From Promethearchaeota archaeon Loki_b32 (GTDB lineage Archaea > Asgardarchaeota > Lokiarchaeia > Sigyniarchaeales > SOKP01): a stretch of DNA of 64,000 bases. The notes under the pieces are model-generated. The model made no database searches. It was not told the DNA's origin and saw only the letters and a program-made list of their open reading frames with translations. Below are positions 9,608 through 18,522 of the stretch, in pieces (the first letter of the stretch is position 1; every line of letters starts with the position of its first letter). The position numbers were made by a program, and so were the translations under genes. Location of the stretch: positions 164,303 to 228,302 of the forward strand of contig NJBH01000003.1 in the NCBI GenBank assembly GCA_005223125.1. Direction: 5' to 3'.

Positions 9608-9829
9608 TTAATTTACTAAATTTTCTTGAAGTTCGTTTTCCAACTCAGATTCTATCAAACTAGGAGAAAGACTCCTATTTATAGATTCTTCTATCAAATA
9701 TTCTGTTCTAATTAAGTCTCGAATCGCCACTCGAATCGCTTCACTCCTATTCGGGAATTTTCCGTCAACGACAAGGATCTCTAATACTTTTAGATAAGAT
9801 TCAGGTAAGTTTACTGAAATTAGTTTCAT
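9608..9829 (-). CDS. Ribbon-helix-helix (CopG/MetJ-type) regulator
   Basis: A 73-residue protein whose first 45 residues fit the ribbon-helix-helix fold: a short strand (KLISVNLPES), helix A (YLKVLEILVVDG) and helix B after the FPNRSEAIR turn. Such proteins dimerise and insert the strand pair into the DNA major groove. The tail from residue 46 is acidic and serine-rich. It lacks the long regulatory domain of NikR. It is transcribed away from the gene at 10108; paired ATGCAT sites (9896, 9916) in the shared upstream DNA are possible binding sites. Confidence 0.8.
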   Translation of the reverse strand: MKLISVNLPESYLKVLEILVVDGKFPNRSEAIRVAIRDLIRTEYLIEESINRSLSPSLIESELENELQENLVN

Positions 9830-9849
9830 ATTTATACATACCTCAGTGA

Positions 9850-9921
9850 TATATTTAAAGGTTTAGTGGAAATCGACCCCAAGAAATCCGACAGAATGCA
9901 TGAATGCCTTTAAATATGCAT
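9850..9921. promoter_or_regulatory. Promoter region with paired ATGCAT sites
   Basis: ATATATTTAAAGG at 9850-9862 reads on the minus strand as an archaeal TATA box about 25 bases before the regulator start at 9829, which fits a nearly leaderless transcript. Two ATGCAT palindromes at 9896-9901 and 9916-9921 are 20 bases apart, about two helical turns, flanking a TTTAAATA box on the plus strand. They could be operators for the adjacent ribbon-helix-helix protein. This is inference from spacing only. Confidence 0.3.
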
Positions 9922-10107
9922 CTAGAATAATTTCCTATCAGTCATTTAACAATTGGTCATCTTATAAAACATTTAGTAAATTGTGATATTTCAATTCATT
10001 CCCAAAATTTTTATATATGTACTATATGTAACATGTAACACTAGATAATTAAAAAAATATTAGGAAAAAAAAATTTTACGGAAAATATTACATAAAAAGG
10101 GATGAAA

Positions 10108-10425
10108 ATGTCAAATATTGAAAACCAATTAGAAGATCATTTAAAAGGTGGAGCAGACTGGGAAAAAATGGAAACTCCTATTCCAGGTGTTTTTGTAGTC
10201 AAGGTTCCTGCAACAAAAACCAAACCAGCATTATTGTTCTTAGAGGTTAATCCTTTAAAGGATGATGGAAAGCCCCTAAAAAAGAGAGGGTTATTTATAG
10301 GCTCTAAAGAAATGCTTTTAAAATTTAGTGAAGCGTTGAATGACGATAAAACCTTTCAATTGATTGGAGAATTAGAGAAAATAAATCCTGAAGTTAAAAC
10401 AAAAGCCAAAAAATTAAAGATGTAA
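10108..10425 (+). CDS. Conserved-looking hypothetical protein
   Basis: About 105 residues, no recognised family. The sequence reads like a small alpha/beta domain: PIPGVFVVKVPA and PALLFLEVNPL strands, a KKRGLFIGSKEML segment and a lysine-rich tail. The ATG at 10108 is preferred over 10102 because an AAGGGATGA stretch overlaps the first one. No membrane segment or cysteine motif. Its upstream region is shared with the divergent ribbon-helix-helix gene. Confidence 0.65.
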   Translation: MSNIENQLEDHLKGGADWEKMETPIPGVFVVKVPATKTKPALLFLEVNPLKDDGKPLKKRGLFIGSKEMLLKFSEALNDDKTFQLIGELEKINPEVKTKAKKLKM

Positions 10426-10619
10426 TGATGAAATTGTTTCTTATAATTCATCAATGCCAATTTAGTTTTAACTTTTAAGAAAATATTTTATTTATTAAAT
10501 TTATTATTAATTTAATATTACTATAGAGGAAAAGTATAAATTTCAATTACTTTAAACCTATAATATAAAAAAATTGTCAAATTAAAGAAATCATTAAAAA
10601 TTAGAGTTGAAATAGAAAA

Positions 10620-10933
10620 ATGTCAGAAGCAGACGGAATTCACTGTCAAGTTTGTGGAAAAGATCAATTTTCTCTTGCTCACGATGAGTTAAATTCCTAA
10701 ATCAGGTTTTACGTCATTGGATGAGAAGGGCATTTCCCTTTGTCGAGCAAGGTCAATTAAAAATGTGTGCTGGATGTGGAGCAAAATATCTGGTTTGTGA
10801 GAGTTGTGGAGGTTTATATTGTCGAATTCATCCAGCTTTAGAGAGTTGGGAACTTCCTGATAAATGTTCTAAGTGTGGACATGTAAATAAAGATGTAACT
10901 GCCTGGGATGGTACATCTGCTCGTCACTTCTAA
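10620..10933 (+). CDS. Zinc-ribbon protein with an apparent one-base frameshift
   Basis: Two pieces in different frames look like one protein. ATG 10620 encodes MSEADGIHCQVCGKDQFSLA and stops at TAA 10698-10700. The second frame continues as LNQVLRHWMRRAFPFVEQGQ and then shows two zinc-binding groups (CAGCG, CESCGGLYC) and a final CSKCGH pair. Adding one C in the CC run at 10696-10697 joins them as HDELNSLNQVLRHW. Without the join the second part would start at ATG 10721 (70 residues). Multi-zinc-ribbon proteins of this kind bind nucleic acid or proteins. The break may be an assembly error. Confidence 0.65.
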
Positions 10934-11115
10934 TATCCTTATATTACTTCGTTTATTTAATTTTAATTTTTTTAAAATGCTATTATTTTAATTAAAAGCT
11001 GTATTCTTTAATATCTCATCTGTTATTTTATTAAATTTAAGTCAAGAAAATTTAAATTTTAAAATTGCAATAATAATGTTAATAAGAAAGTTTATGACAT
11101 ACACGATGATTTAAC

Positions 11116-11598
11116 ATGAGTTCAAATATTAAAGTACAAGTCGCGAATCCTGAAGACATTGATGATTTAAGAGATTTAACAAAGCAATTAATTGAAGGAT
11201 TGGGGCAGAAATTTGATCCAAAACGCTTTGATTGGGGAATTCGACGTCGTCTTTATGATCCTCTTCAACGCCATGGAATACTATTAGCTTTAGATGAAGA
11301 TAATGATGATTTTGTGGGAATGATTATCGCAGAACTTAGAATTGATCCATTTGGATCATCAGAAGGAGCTATCAAGCAATTTTTTCTGAAAGAACCTTAT
11401 CGTAAGAAAGGAGTGGGGAGTCTTCTATTAGAAAAAGCATTAGAACATTTGAAAAAAATAAAAGTGGAGAAAATTAGGGTAAATATTAAGGAAAAAGCCG
11501 TAGGAGCAGCTAAGTTATATGAAAAAATGAACTTTAAAAAAGTTTATGAAGTCTTAGAATTAGACTTAATGAAAGAGAGCAAGTGGAATAAAGAATAA
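11116..11598 (+). CDS. GNAT-family N-acetyltransferase
   Basis: A 160-residue GNAT fold protein that transfers acetyl from acetyl-CoA to an amine. The acetyl-CoA pyrophosphate loop is visible as YRKKGVGSLLLEKALEH (R-x-x-G-x-G/S type), and the family's closing segment is AAKLYEKMNFKKVYEVLELD. Substrate unknown. It ends ten bases before the clamp-loader gene at 11608 and may be co-transcribed with it. Confidence 0.85.
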   Translation: MSSNIKVQVANPEDIDDLRDLTKQLIEGLGQKFDPKRFDWGIRRRLYDPLQRHGILLALDEDNDDFVGMIIAELRIDPFGSSEGAIKQFFLKEPYRKKGVGSLLLEKALEHLKKIKVEKIRVNIKEKAVGAAKLYEKMNFKKVYEVLELDLMKESKWNKE

Positions 11599-11607
11599 TT
11601 TGAAAAG

Positions 11608-12579
11608 ATGAGTTTAGAAATACCATGGGTCGAGAAATATCGCCCAAAGACATTTAATGATATTGTGAGTCAAAGTATTGCAATTAATAATCTTAAAAAA
11701 TTCGTACAGAATACTAATATACCACACCTTATTTTTACTGGCCCTGCGGGAACGGGAAAAACTAGTACTGCTTTAATAATAGCAAGACATTTTCTTAAAA
11801 AAGAAGAGTTAGATACCAATCTTTTAGAATTAAATGCTTCTGATACAGTTAGAATTGATTTTGTAAGAAATGTGTTAAAGAATTTTGTTAATCAAAGTCT
11901 TTTTAAAGATGGGTCTTTAAAATTTATTGTTTTAGATGAAGCAGATAATATTCCAGGACAAGTCCAACAAGCACTTAGAAGAATCATTGAAAAAACGTCT
12001 AATAACATAAAATTCATTCTTTTATGTAATTACATAAATAAGATAATAGATCCAATTATATCACGATGCGCTGTATTCAGATTTGTATCTTTACCAAAGG
12101 AGAAAATAATAGAAAGATTAAAATATATTAGTGAAGAAGAGAAATTAAAAATACCTTCTGAGAAGAGAGAAGAATTTTTTAAGCATTTGTTTTTTATTTC
12201 AGGAGGGGATTTAAGAAAAGCGATAAATACCCTTCAAATGTCGGTCGCTCTTGAACTTCTGGAAAATTTAGACTTAAATGAGATTTTAAAAATTTCAGGA
12301 TTTTTAGATGTGGGAACTTTGGAAAATCTAATTACAGCAATTAAAAATAAAGATTTTATTAAATCTAAAGAGATTATTCGGTTAATTGAAACCCTTGATA
12401 GCCGTAATTTCATAAGACAAATATCAGAAGTTTTACCATCACTAAATATTGCCCCTGTAAATATTATTAATTTAAAAACATATATTGGAGATATAGATTA
12501 TCGAATAAGCCAAGGAGCAGATGAATTTATACAGATTTCGGCACTTCTAGCAATGATAATTGAAAATGTTCAATCTTAA
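11608..12579 (+). CDS. rfcS: Replication factor C small subunit
   Basis: A 323-residue AAA+ clamp-loader subunit that helps load PCNA onto primed DNA. The family start IPWVEKYRPKTFNDIV is present, with Walker A GPAGTGKTS, Walker B LDEADNI, the SRC arginine-finger motif (ISRCAVFRF) and a sensor-2 region (GGDLRKAINTLQ). Length matches archaeal RfcS. It is the first of three consecutive clamp-loader genes. Confidence 0.95.
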   Translation: MSLEIPWVEKYRPKTFNDIVSQSIAINNLKKFVQNTNIPHLIFTGPAGTGKTSTALIIARHFLKKEELDTNLLELNASDTVRIDFVRNVLKNFVNQSLFKDGSLKFIVLDEADNIPGQVQQALRRIIEKTSNNIKFILLCNYINKIIDPIISRCAVFRFVSLPKEKIIERLKYISEEEKLKIPSEKREEFFKHLFFISGGDLRKAINTLQMSVALELLENLDLNEILKISGFLDVGTLENLITAIKNKDFIKSKEIIRLIETLDSRNFIRQISEVLPSLNIAPVNIINLKTYIGDIDYRISQGADEFIQISALLAMIIENVQS

Positions 12580-12621
12580 TTAATCATGAATACGAAATTT
12601 TAGAATCGAAGGTAATCAAAC

Positions 12622-13668
12622 TTGAATGAAGAAATCCCTATTTGGAGAATTAAGTACCATCCTAAGAATTTAGACCAAATTTGTGGAAGAAAAGAGGTTA
12701 AGGAAACCCTAAAGCACATCATTCAACAAAAAAATTTTCCACATATGTTATTTGTCGGATCGAAAGGTATTGGAAAAACATTAATTGCTCAATTATTTTC
12801 AAAAGAGTTTCTTGATAAAGATTATAATGCAAATTTTAAATTGATTTATGCTAATGTGCCACTAAATGAAGAAGAAAGGAAACAAGCGAGAGCTGATGCG
12901 TATGTTTCTACAAGTAAGATAGGAAGTAGTGCTGGAAGAAGAATAACGACTCCGGCTTTCATTCAAGCACGAGTAAAGCCTTTTGTTCAAGTGAAAGTTT
13001 TAGGAAGTGCCCCTTTTAAAATTTTAATAGTGAAAAATTTTGAAGCATTGGGTCAAAATCAACAAGGCTTTAGGAGATTAATGGAAATATATGGTAGAAA
13101 TTGCAGGATGATTTTAATTACTACTAAAATTTCAAGTATAATTAGCCCCATTGTTAGTAGATGTCAAATTGTATTAATTTCTGCTGTAAAGTTGAATCAT
13201 TTTAAAAATTTGATAAACAAAATTGCCGTCCAAGAATCTTTAGAGGTCTCTGATGAGGTTGTTGAAGTTTTATATAAAATTTCTGAAGGAAGAATATCTC
13301 GTGCTATAGATCTATTACAATTGAGCAGCATTTCGGGAAAGAGTATTGATATGGAAAAATTATATGAAAATTCTCAACAATTTAGCAATGATAATATAAG
13401 GAGCCTATTAATGGTAGCTTTTAAAGGAGACTTTCCAAAAGTTCGAGAATTATCGCGCAAAATCATTTCTAGCTATAAGTATGATATTCATGAATTTTTT
13501 AAGTTCATTATTGACGAAATTAATAAATTACCTTTAAGCAAATTTGTCCGGAGTAATTTAATAAATTTCATTGCAGATTCTGATTTCAGAGCACTTGAAG
13601 GGAGAGATATAGATATTCAAATATCTGCTCTGTTATCAAAGATTTGCCTGTTTTCAGAATTTATGTAA
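12622..13668 (+). CDS. Divergent RFC small-subunit paralogue with degenerate Walker B
   Basis: A 348-residue AAA+ protein of the clamp-loader family. It starts with TTG at 12622, eight bases after an AAGGT site. The opening PIWRIKYHPKNLDQICG matches the RFC start and Walker A is GSKGIGKT. The Walker B position reads LIVKNFEAL instead of the acidic DEAD/DEAD-like motif, so ATP hydrolysis is doubtful. The SRC motif (VSRCQIV) and the sensor-2 helix (EGRISRAIDLLQ) remain. An insert of about 40 residues (RKQARADAYVSTSKIGSSAG) sits before Walker B. It may act as a structural or regulatory subunit in a heteromeric clamp loader with the 11608 and 13681 products. Confidence 0.9.
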   Translation: MNEEIPIWRIKYHPKNLDQICGRKEVKETLKHIIQQKNFPHMLFVGSKGIGKTLIAQLFSKEFLDKDYNANFKLIYANVPLNEEERKQARADAYVSTSKIGSSAGRRITTPAFIQARVKPFVQVKVLGSAPFKILIVKNFEALGQNQQGFRRLMEIYGRNCRMILITTKISSIISPIVSRCQIVLISAVKLNHFKNLINKIAVQESLEVSDEVVEVLYKISEGRISRAIDLLQLSSISGKSIDMEKLYENSQQFSNDNIRSLLMVAFKGDFPKVRELSRKIISSYKYDIHEFFKFIIDEINKLPLSKFVRSNLINFIADSDFRALEGRDIDIQISALLSKICLFSEFM

Positions 13669-13680
13669 GGAGGTTAAAAT

Positions 13681-15036
13681 TTGTCAAAAGTGAAGACTGA
13701 AATTCCTTGGGTCGAGAAATACCGTCCAAATAGTGTCAAGGAAATGGCTTTACCCACAGCAAGGCTGGGGGGTCAAAGGGTGAGATTAGCTGAAGAATTA
13801 ATGAATTTTATTAAGTTATTTTTTGAAGAACGGAAACGAGTTAATGCAGAAAACAAACAGATTCGAGAGTTTAATAGAACTGTTATTGAAAAAGACCAAA
13901 AAGAAGAAATTAAAATTCCCTCTGAAAAAGCTGCGATTTTGTTAGAGGGTCCTCCGGGGATTGGAAAAACATCAATTGTTTACGCTCTTGCTAATGACTT
14001 CAATATGGACGTAATAGAAACAAATGCGTCTGATACACGAACAAGAGCTACGATAGAAAGAAGATTAAAGGAGACCACTAAGTCTCGTGGAATTATGGAT
14101 TTTATTACAGAATCTAAAGAGAAGTTAATTCTTATTGATGAAATTGATGGAATATATGGAGTTCAAGATAGAGGGGCAATACCTACTGTAATTGATCTAG
14201 CTCAGAATACACAATTTCCCATTATAATGTGTTCTAATGAATATAAAACAAATTTGCAGCAACTTTATAAAAAAGTTAGAAGATATGAAGTTCACCCATT
14301 ACCCAAACAAGAAGTAATAAAGATTGCTAAAAACATTCTTAAGAAGGAAAAAATCATAAATCTTAAAGAAGAGGATTTAGAATTAATTATTGATAAAAAT
14401 AATGGTGACTTAAGAGGAGTAATTAACGATCTTCAAGGAATTGGCCAAGGTAAGGTCAATGGAGATGTAAAGGAATTAATTCTTAGTTTACGCCGAGATA
14501 ATATAGAAGAAATATTTTCTCTAATAAGAAATTTATTTCAAGTAACCTCTTTAAGAGAAGCCCGCAACCTTATGGATAAATCTGATGTAGATTATAATTT
14601 CTTATATAAATGGATAAATGAGAATCTTTTAACATTCATAAAATCTAAAAGAGAACTTTCTGTTGCTTTTGAAAATCTTTCAATAGCAGATGAAATCTTC
14701 GGAAGAATTCGTACTAATCAATATTGGGGATTATTACCTTACTTTTTTGACCTTTTTGCGGGAGGTGTTGCTCTATCCAGAAAAGAAACTCCTGCTCCCA
14801 AAGGTTTTCGAAGAGTAGTATTCCCTAGATATACTACTGGTACTTACTTCTCTTTAACGAATGTAGAAAAAGAATTTATTGAGAAAATTAATAGAAAGTA
14901 TGAAATTTCACAAGTTGATTTCATTAAAGATTTTCTTCCATTCTTAAAAATCTTATGTGGAACATCAAGAAAACAACTCAAAAGCATAAGTGATTGGTTA
15001 GAATTAGATGCAAAAGAAAAAAAGTTATTGAAATAA
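13681..15036 (+). CDS. rfcL: Replication factor C large subunit
   Basis: A 451-residue clamp-loader large subunit. A strong AGGAGGTT ribosome site at 13668-13675 selects the TTG start at 13681. The start is IPWVEKYRPNSVKEMALP; Walker A is GPPGIGKTS and Walker B LIDEIDG. As in the large-subunit family it has a long carboxy-terminal region after the AAA+ module. I see no obvious PIP-box (Qxx[IL]xxF[FY]) at the very end, which closes on LELDAKEKKLLK. Twelve bases separate it from the previous gene, so the three genes form one operon. Confidence 0.94.
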   Translation: MSKVKTEIPWVEKYRPNSVKEMALPTARLGGQRVRLAEELMNFIKLFFEERKRVNAENKQIREFNRTVIEKDQKEEIKIPSEKAAILLEGPPGIGKTSIVYALANDFNMDVIETNASDTRTRATIERRLKETTKSRGIMDFITESKEKLILIDEIDGIYGVQDRGAIPTVIDLAQNTQFPIIMCSNEYKTNLQQLYKKVRRYEVHPLPKQEVIKIAKNILKKEKIINLKEEDLELIIDKNNGDLRGVINDLQGIGQGKVNGDVKELILSLRRDNIEEIFSLIRNLFQVTSLREARNLMDKSDVDYNFLYKWINENLLTFIKSKRELSVAFENLSIADEIFGRIRTNQYWGLLPYFFDLFAGGVALSRKETPAPKGFRRVVFPRYTTGTYFSLTNVEKEFIEKINRKYEISQVDFIKDFLPFLKILCGTSRKQLKSISDWLELDAKEKKLLK

Positions 15037-15423
15037 CCTATAATTATCAAAAAATTATAAAAAAAAATTTAGTTTGCTCGATATTTGGCAAGTTGTTCTG
15101 CATAAATTTTCCAAGCTTCATCATAAAATTATATGCAAATCAGATAGATTTAATAAAAAATTAAACATCTCTCCAAAAATGAGTAGATCAATTAGTTCAT
15201 AAAGTATGATCTAAAAGAATAACAATTATCATATTTAAATGTTTAAAGGTAAAAGCCCTATTAGGTTTATCAGTTTTATAATATAGTCCACATTTTTTAT
15301 TCTTAACATTAACCCACGTTTATTATTCCAAATAGCCTTTTCACTAGAATATTTAAATATTCAAATACACTCTCTAATCCAAGAATTTAAAATAATAAGT
15401 AAATTTTTATTTAAAGGGTAAAA
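15037..15423. other. 387-base gap without a supported gene
   Basis: AT-rich DNA. The first bases after the rfcL stop hold A/T runs that may end transcription. A short minus-strand frame at 15069-15128 reads FYDEAWKIYAEQLAKYRAN and looks like the tail of a lost protein, but it has no start. A TTTAAA-type box near 15350 may serve the gene at 15424. Confidence 0.4.
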
Positions 15424-16041
15424 ATGACTGATATTGAAGCTGTTAAAGAAGTTGAAACTTTTTTATCTAGAAGTACCCGATTGACCATACAAATAGTGGG
15501 GGCTGCAATTTTTGGTGCATTATCTTTGGTTTTTTCGCTTTATGTAGTACCATATTTACCAAGAACCCCAGAAGGTTTTGCGTTTTTTGATCCTGTATCA
15601 ATTATATGGGTAACATGTTTTCTAATATTTGGTCCTTTAGCAGGAATTTTATGTTCTTTAATTGGAATGGTTGCTCTTTTTCCATTTGATCCATTTACTC
15701 CAATTGGCCCTCTAATGAAGTTTTCAGCAACATTTTCATTAATTATTGTTCCAATAATATTGTTATACTTGTTTAAAAGACAAAAAGGAGAGAGGTTGAG
15801 TCAAAGATTAAAAGAACCTAAAACGTATATTATATATGGAGCTTTAGGTGTTGCACTTAGAATAATTGTAATGGTAATTTTAAATATTATAGTTTATTTA
15901 CATTTCTACGGCTCTGAAGGATTAGAATACTGGATAGTACTAGTAATTTTACTTAATGCTCTAACTAGTGTATGGGATTTATTATTTTCCTACTTACTTG
16001 TATTCACATCTAAACTTGATGAAAAATTCGAAATTTGGTAA
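15424..16041 (+). CDS. ECF-transporter S-component-like membrane protein
   Basis: A 205-residue membrane protein with about five to six hydrophobic segments. The first follows an amphipathic amino terminus (VGAAIFGALSLVFSLYVVPY), then PVSIIWVTCFLIFGPLAGIL and further helices. The layout and the 'G.l.G.l..liG' pattern resemble substrate-binding S components of energy-coupling-factor vitamin/metal transporters. No ATPase or EcfT gene is next to it, which is usual for the shared-module group. Substrate cannot be told. Confidence 0.65.
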   Translation: MTDIEAVKEVETFLSRSTRLTIQIVGAAIFGALSLVFSLYVVPYLPRTPEGFAFFDPVSIIWVTCFLIFGPLAGILCSLIGMVALFPFDPFTPIGPLMKFSATFSLIIVPIILLYLFKRQKGERLSQRLKEPKTYIIYGALGVALRIIVMVILNIIVYLHFYGSEGLEYWIVLVILLNALTSVWDLLFSYLLVFTSKLDEKFEIW

Positions 16042-16362
16042 TTTCTTTATTATTAATCAATTTTTTTCTTCTTTAAACTCATTCCAAAAAGAAATCAAAA
16101 AATCGTGCACAATGAAAATGAAAACTAAAAAAAAGGCAATTATTCGGAGCCAATCGATATCATAACGTCTTTCATACTTAACTGTACTTTCAATTAAATT
16201 TCCATTATTTTTTGATTTCAATAAGTTCACTTCTCATAGATCCTTAAACTAGGACTATTATGACAAAATCATTTATATACTTTTAATTAATACATCATTG
16301 GATTATATTATATTTTTCAAACCAATTTTAAAATTAAAAAAGAATAGGAGGGGAATTTTACT
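16042..16362. other. 321-base gap, AT-rich, promoter only
   Basis: No gene is supported here. Short open frames over the tail of the previous gene have no coding features. A TATA-like element near 16275 and the strong AGGAGGGG ribosome site at 16346-16353 belong to the crotonase downstream. Confidence 0.4.
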
Positions 16363-17160
16363 ATTTTAGAAAAGGAATTTAAATATATTTTGTATAAAAA
16401 TGAAAATGGAATAGGAAATATTATACTTAATCGCCCAGCAAAACTAAATGCCTTGCAATATCCATTATTAATGGAAATTGTGAACGTTTTGGAATCTTTT
16501 AAAAAAGATAAAACAGTTCGGGTAATTGTAATCGAAGGAAATGGTAAAGATTTCTGTTCCGGTGACGATTTGGAAAGCATGGGACCAGAGGGCGTTAAAT
16601 CTGCTCCATTAGAAGATGGTTCAAAGATGCCTCATCATAGGGTTGTAAAACTAATAAGAGAAATAGAAAAGCCAGTTATAGCTTTATTGCATGGATATTG
16701 CCTAGGAGCAGGATTTGATATTGCCCTTGCTTGTGATTTTAGATTAGCAGCAGATAATTTGAAAATTGGGGACCATCGTACTACAAGAGCTCATTGTGTC
16801 TTAAGCGGGGCAAGTTGGTTTCTTCCAAGAATTGTTGGTTTTGGAAGAGCAACAGAAATAATCTTAAGTGGCAGACATCTTGATGCAAAGGAAGCTCTAG
16901 ATATTGGTTTGGTAAATCAAGTATACCCCTTTGAAAAATACAAGCAAAAATCATTGGAATTTATAGAAAAAATAGTTAATATGCCAACAAAATGCCTCGG
17001 TTATAATAAAGCTATGCTAAACTTCTCACAATATAATGAATTATTTCCATCATTACAAAATGAGTTTAGATTATATTGTAAAAATATAAGAACTAAAGAT
17101 TTCGGAGAAGGAATGAAATCATTTATGAAAAAGAGAGATCCTAAATTCATTGGAAGGTAA
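16363..17160 (+). CDS. Enoyl-CoA hydratase/isomerase family protein (second crotonase)
   Basis: About 266 residues, crotonase fold, paralogue of the 1887 product. Oxyanion-hole loops are FCSGDDLESMG and HGYCLGAGFDIALACD. The first catalytic glutamate of enoyl-CoA hydratase is Asp here (GAGFD) and the second is absent (DHRTTRAHCVLSG), so classical hydration is uncertain. Start choice is unusual. The frame is closed by TAG at 16345-16347, and between it and the TTG at 16390 there is no ATG or GTG. ATT at 16363 follows the AGGAGGGG site and gives ILEKEFKYILYKNENG, aligning exactly with the methionine start of the 1887 protein. AUU initiation is therefore likely unless a base is miscalled. Confidence 0.85.
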   Translation: MLEKEFKYILYKNENGIGNIILNRPAKLNALQYPLLMEIVNVLESFKKDKTVRVIVIEGNGKDFCSGDDLESMGPEGVKSAPLEDGSKMPHHRVVKLIREIEKPVIALLHGYCLGAGFDIALACDFRLAADNLKIGDHRTTRAHCVLSGASWFLPRIVGFGRATEIILSGRHLDAKEALDIGLVNQVYPFEKYKQKSLEFIEKIVNMPTKCLGYNKAMLNFSQYNELFPSLQNEFRLYCKNIRTKDFGEGMKSFMKKRDPKFIGR

Positions 17161-17245
17161 ATATTCAGTAATTTATATTGTTAAACCATAGTATTTTTCT
17201 AAAAATACTATTCAAATTTAAAATTTAAGATTAATTTTCAAGGAT

Positions 17246-18508
17246 ATGGAACTTACAAAAGAGATTCAAAAATTTCTTCTTAATGATGCATTAGAGCGTT
17301 TTTTACGGTATGTGAAAATTTGGACTACCTCCGATGAGAGTGCAGAATCGGTTCCATCTACAAAAGTCCAATTAGATCTAGGAAAAGTGTTAGTCGAGGA
17401 ATTGAAAGAATTGAACCTTGATAATATTGTTCTAGATGAATATGGATTTGTTTATGCATATCTCCCTCCAAGTAAGGGTTTTGAAAACGTACAATCTTTT
17501 GGTTTATTAGCTCATATAGATACATCCCCCGCAGTAAGTGGAAAGGATGTAAAACCTGTTATCCATCGAAATTATGATGGAAAAAATATAAAATTTGCTC
17601 AAGATAAAGATTTAATTTTGACTTTTGAAGATTCTCCTAATTTAGAAGAATATATAGGGCTAGATATTATTACATCTGAGGGAGATACTTTATTGGGAGC
17701 AGATGATAAAGCAGGTATTGCAGAAATTATGGCTGCTTGTAATGCCTGGAGAAAATTCGATAAGTTAAAACACGGTCCAATATATATTTGTTTTACTCCT
17801 GATGAAGAAATTGGACTAGGAATTGATAAAGTTGATAAAAATAAAATCCCTGAAATATGTTATACAGTAGATGGCGGTGAAATGGGTGAAATGGAATTCG
17901 AATGTTTTGATGCATGGTTAGCTCAATTTAAATTTAAAGGTTTAAGTGTTCATCCTGGCCACGCAAAAAATAAGATGATTAATGCAATTCAAATTGCGAG
18001 TCGGTATTTTAGTGAACTACCAGAATCTGAAGCACCAGAAAGCACAGAGGAAAGGGAAGGATATTTTCATTTAGCTAAAATGCAGGGTGGTGCAGAGGAA
18101 GCGACAGCAAGAATGATAATACGAGACTTTATTTTAAAAAATAACCAAAGACGTATGGATTACATAAAAAGTTTAAAACAAACATATGAGATTCGTTATC
18201 CTGGGTTAAAAATTGAAATAGATTTCAAGTATCAGTATCAAAATATGGTTAAATATATTGAGAAAAAACCAATTGTTGTTGACTTAGTTAAACAAGCAAT
18301 GGAAAAGGTTGGATTAGAAGTTAAAACTCACCCAATAAGAGGAGGTACAGATGGAGCCCGATTAAGTGTTGCAGGAATTCCAACACCAAATATTTTTACA
18401 GGAGGTCAATTATTTCATTCTAGAAAAGAATATATACCCACTTTAGCATTACAAAAATCAGCTGAAGTTCTATTATATTTAGCCCATTTATGGACACAGC
18501 AAAAATAG
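17246..18508 (+). CDS. pepT: Peptidase T (tripeptide aminopeptidase)
   Basis: A 420-residue M20-family di-zinc aminopeptidase that removes the first residue of tripeptides in the cytoplasm. The metal and catalytic motifs are all visible: AHIDTSPAVSG, LLGADDKAGIAE, FTPDEEIGLG, TVDGGEMGEME and FHSRKEYIP near the end. Length matches bacterial PepT (about 410). It is convergent with the nucleoside phosphorylase at 18523, with a 14-base gap. Confidence 0.95.
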   Translation: MELTKEIQKFLLNDALERFLRYVKIWTTSDESAESVPSTKVQLDLGKVLVEELKELNLDNIVLDEYGFVYAYLPPSKGFENVQSFGLLAHIDTSPAVSGKDVKPVIHRNYDGKNIKFAQDKDLILTFEDSPNLEEYIGLDIITSEGDTLLGADDKAGIAEIMAACNAWRKFDKLKHGPIYICFTPDEEIGLGIDKVDKNKIPEICYTVDGGEMGEMEFECFDAWLAQFKFKGLSVHPGHAKNKMINAIQIASRYFSELPESEAPESTEEREGYFHLAKMQGGAEEATARMIIRDFILKNNQRRMDYIKSLKQTYEIRYPGLKIEIDFKYQYQNMVKYIEKKPIVVDLVKQAMEKVGLEVKTHPIRGGTDGARLSVAGIPTPNIFTGGQLFHSRKEYIPTLALQKSAEVLLYLAHLWTQQK

Positions 18509-18522
18509 AGTTTATAAACAGG

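Noticed and set aside
9608..9829. NikR
   Set aside because: Too short for the regulatory ACT-like domain and no nickel-binding His/Cys set.
15069..15128. Minus-strand fragment FYDEAWKIYAEQLAKYRAN as a gene
   Set aside because: A stop lies directly before it and there is no start; at most a remnant.
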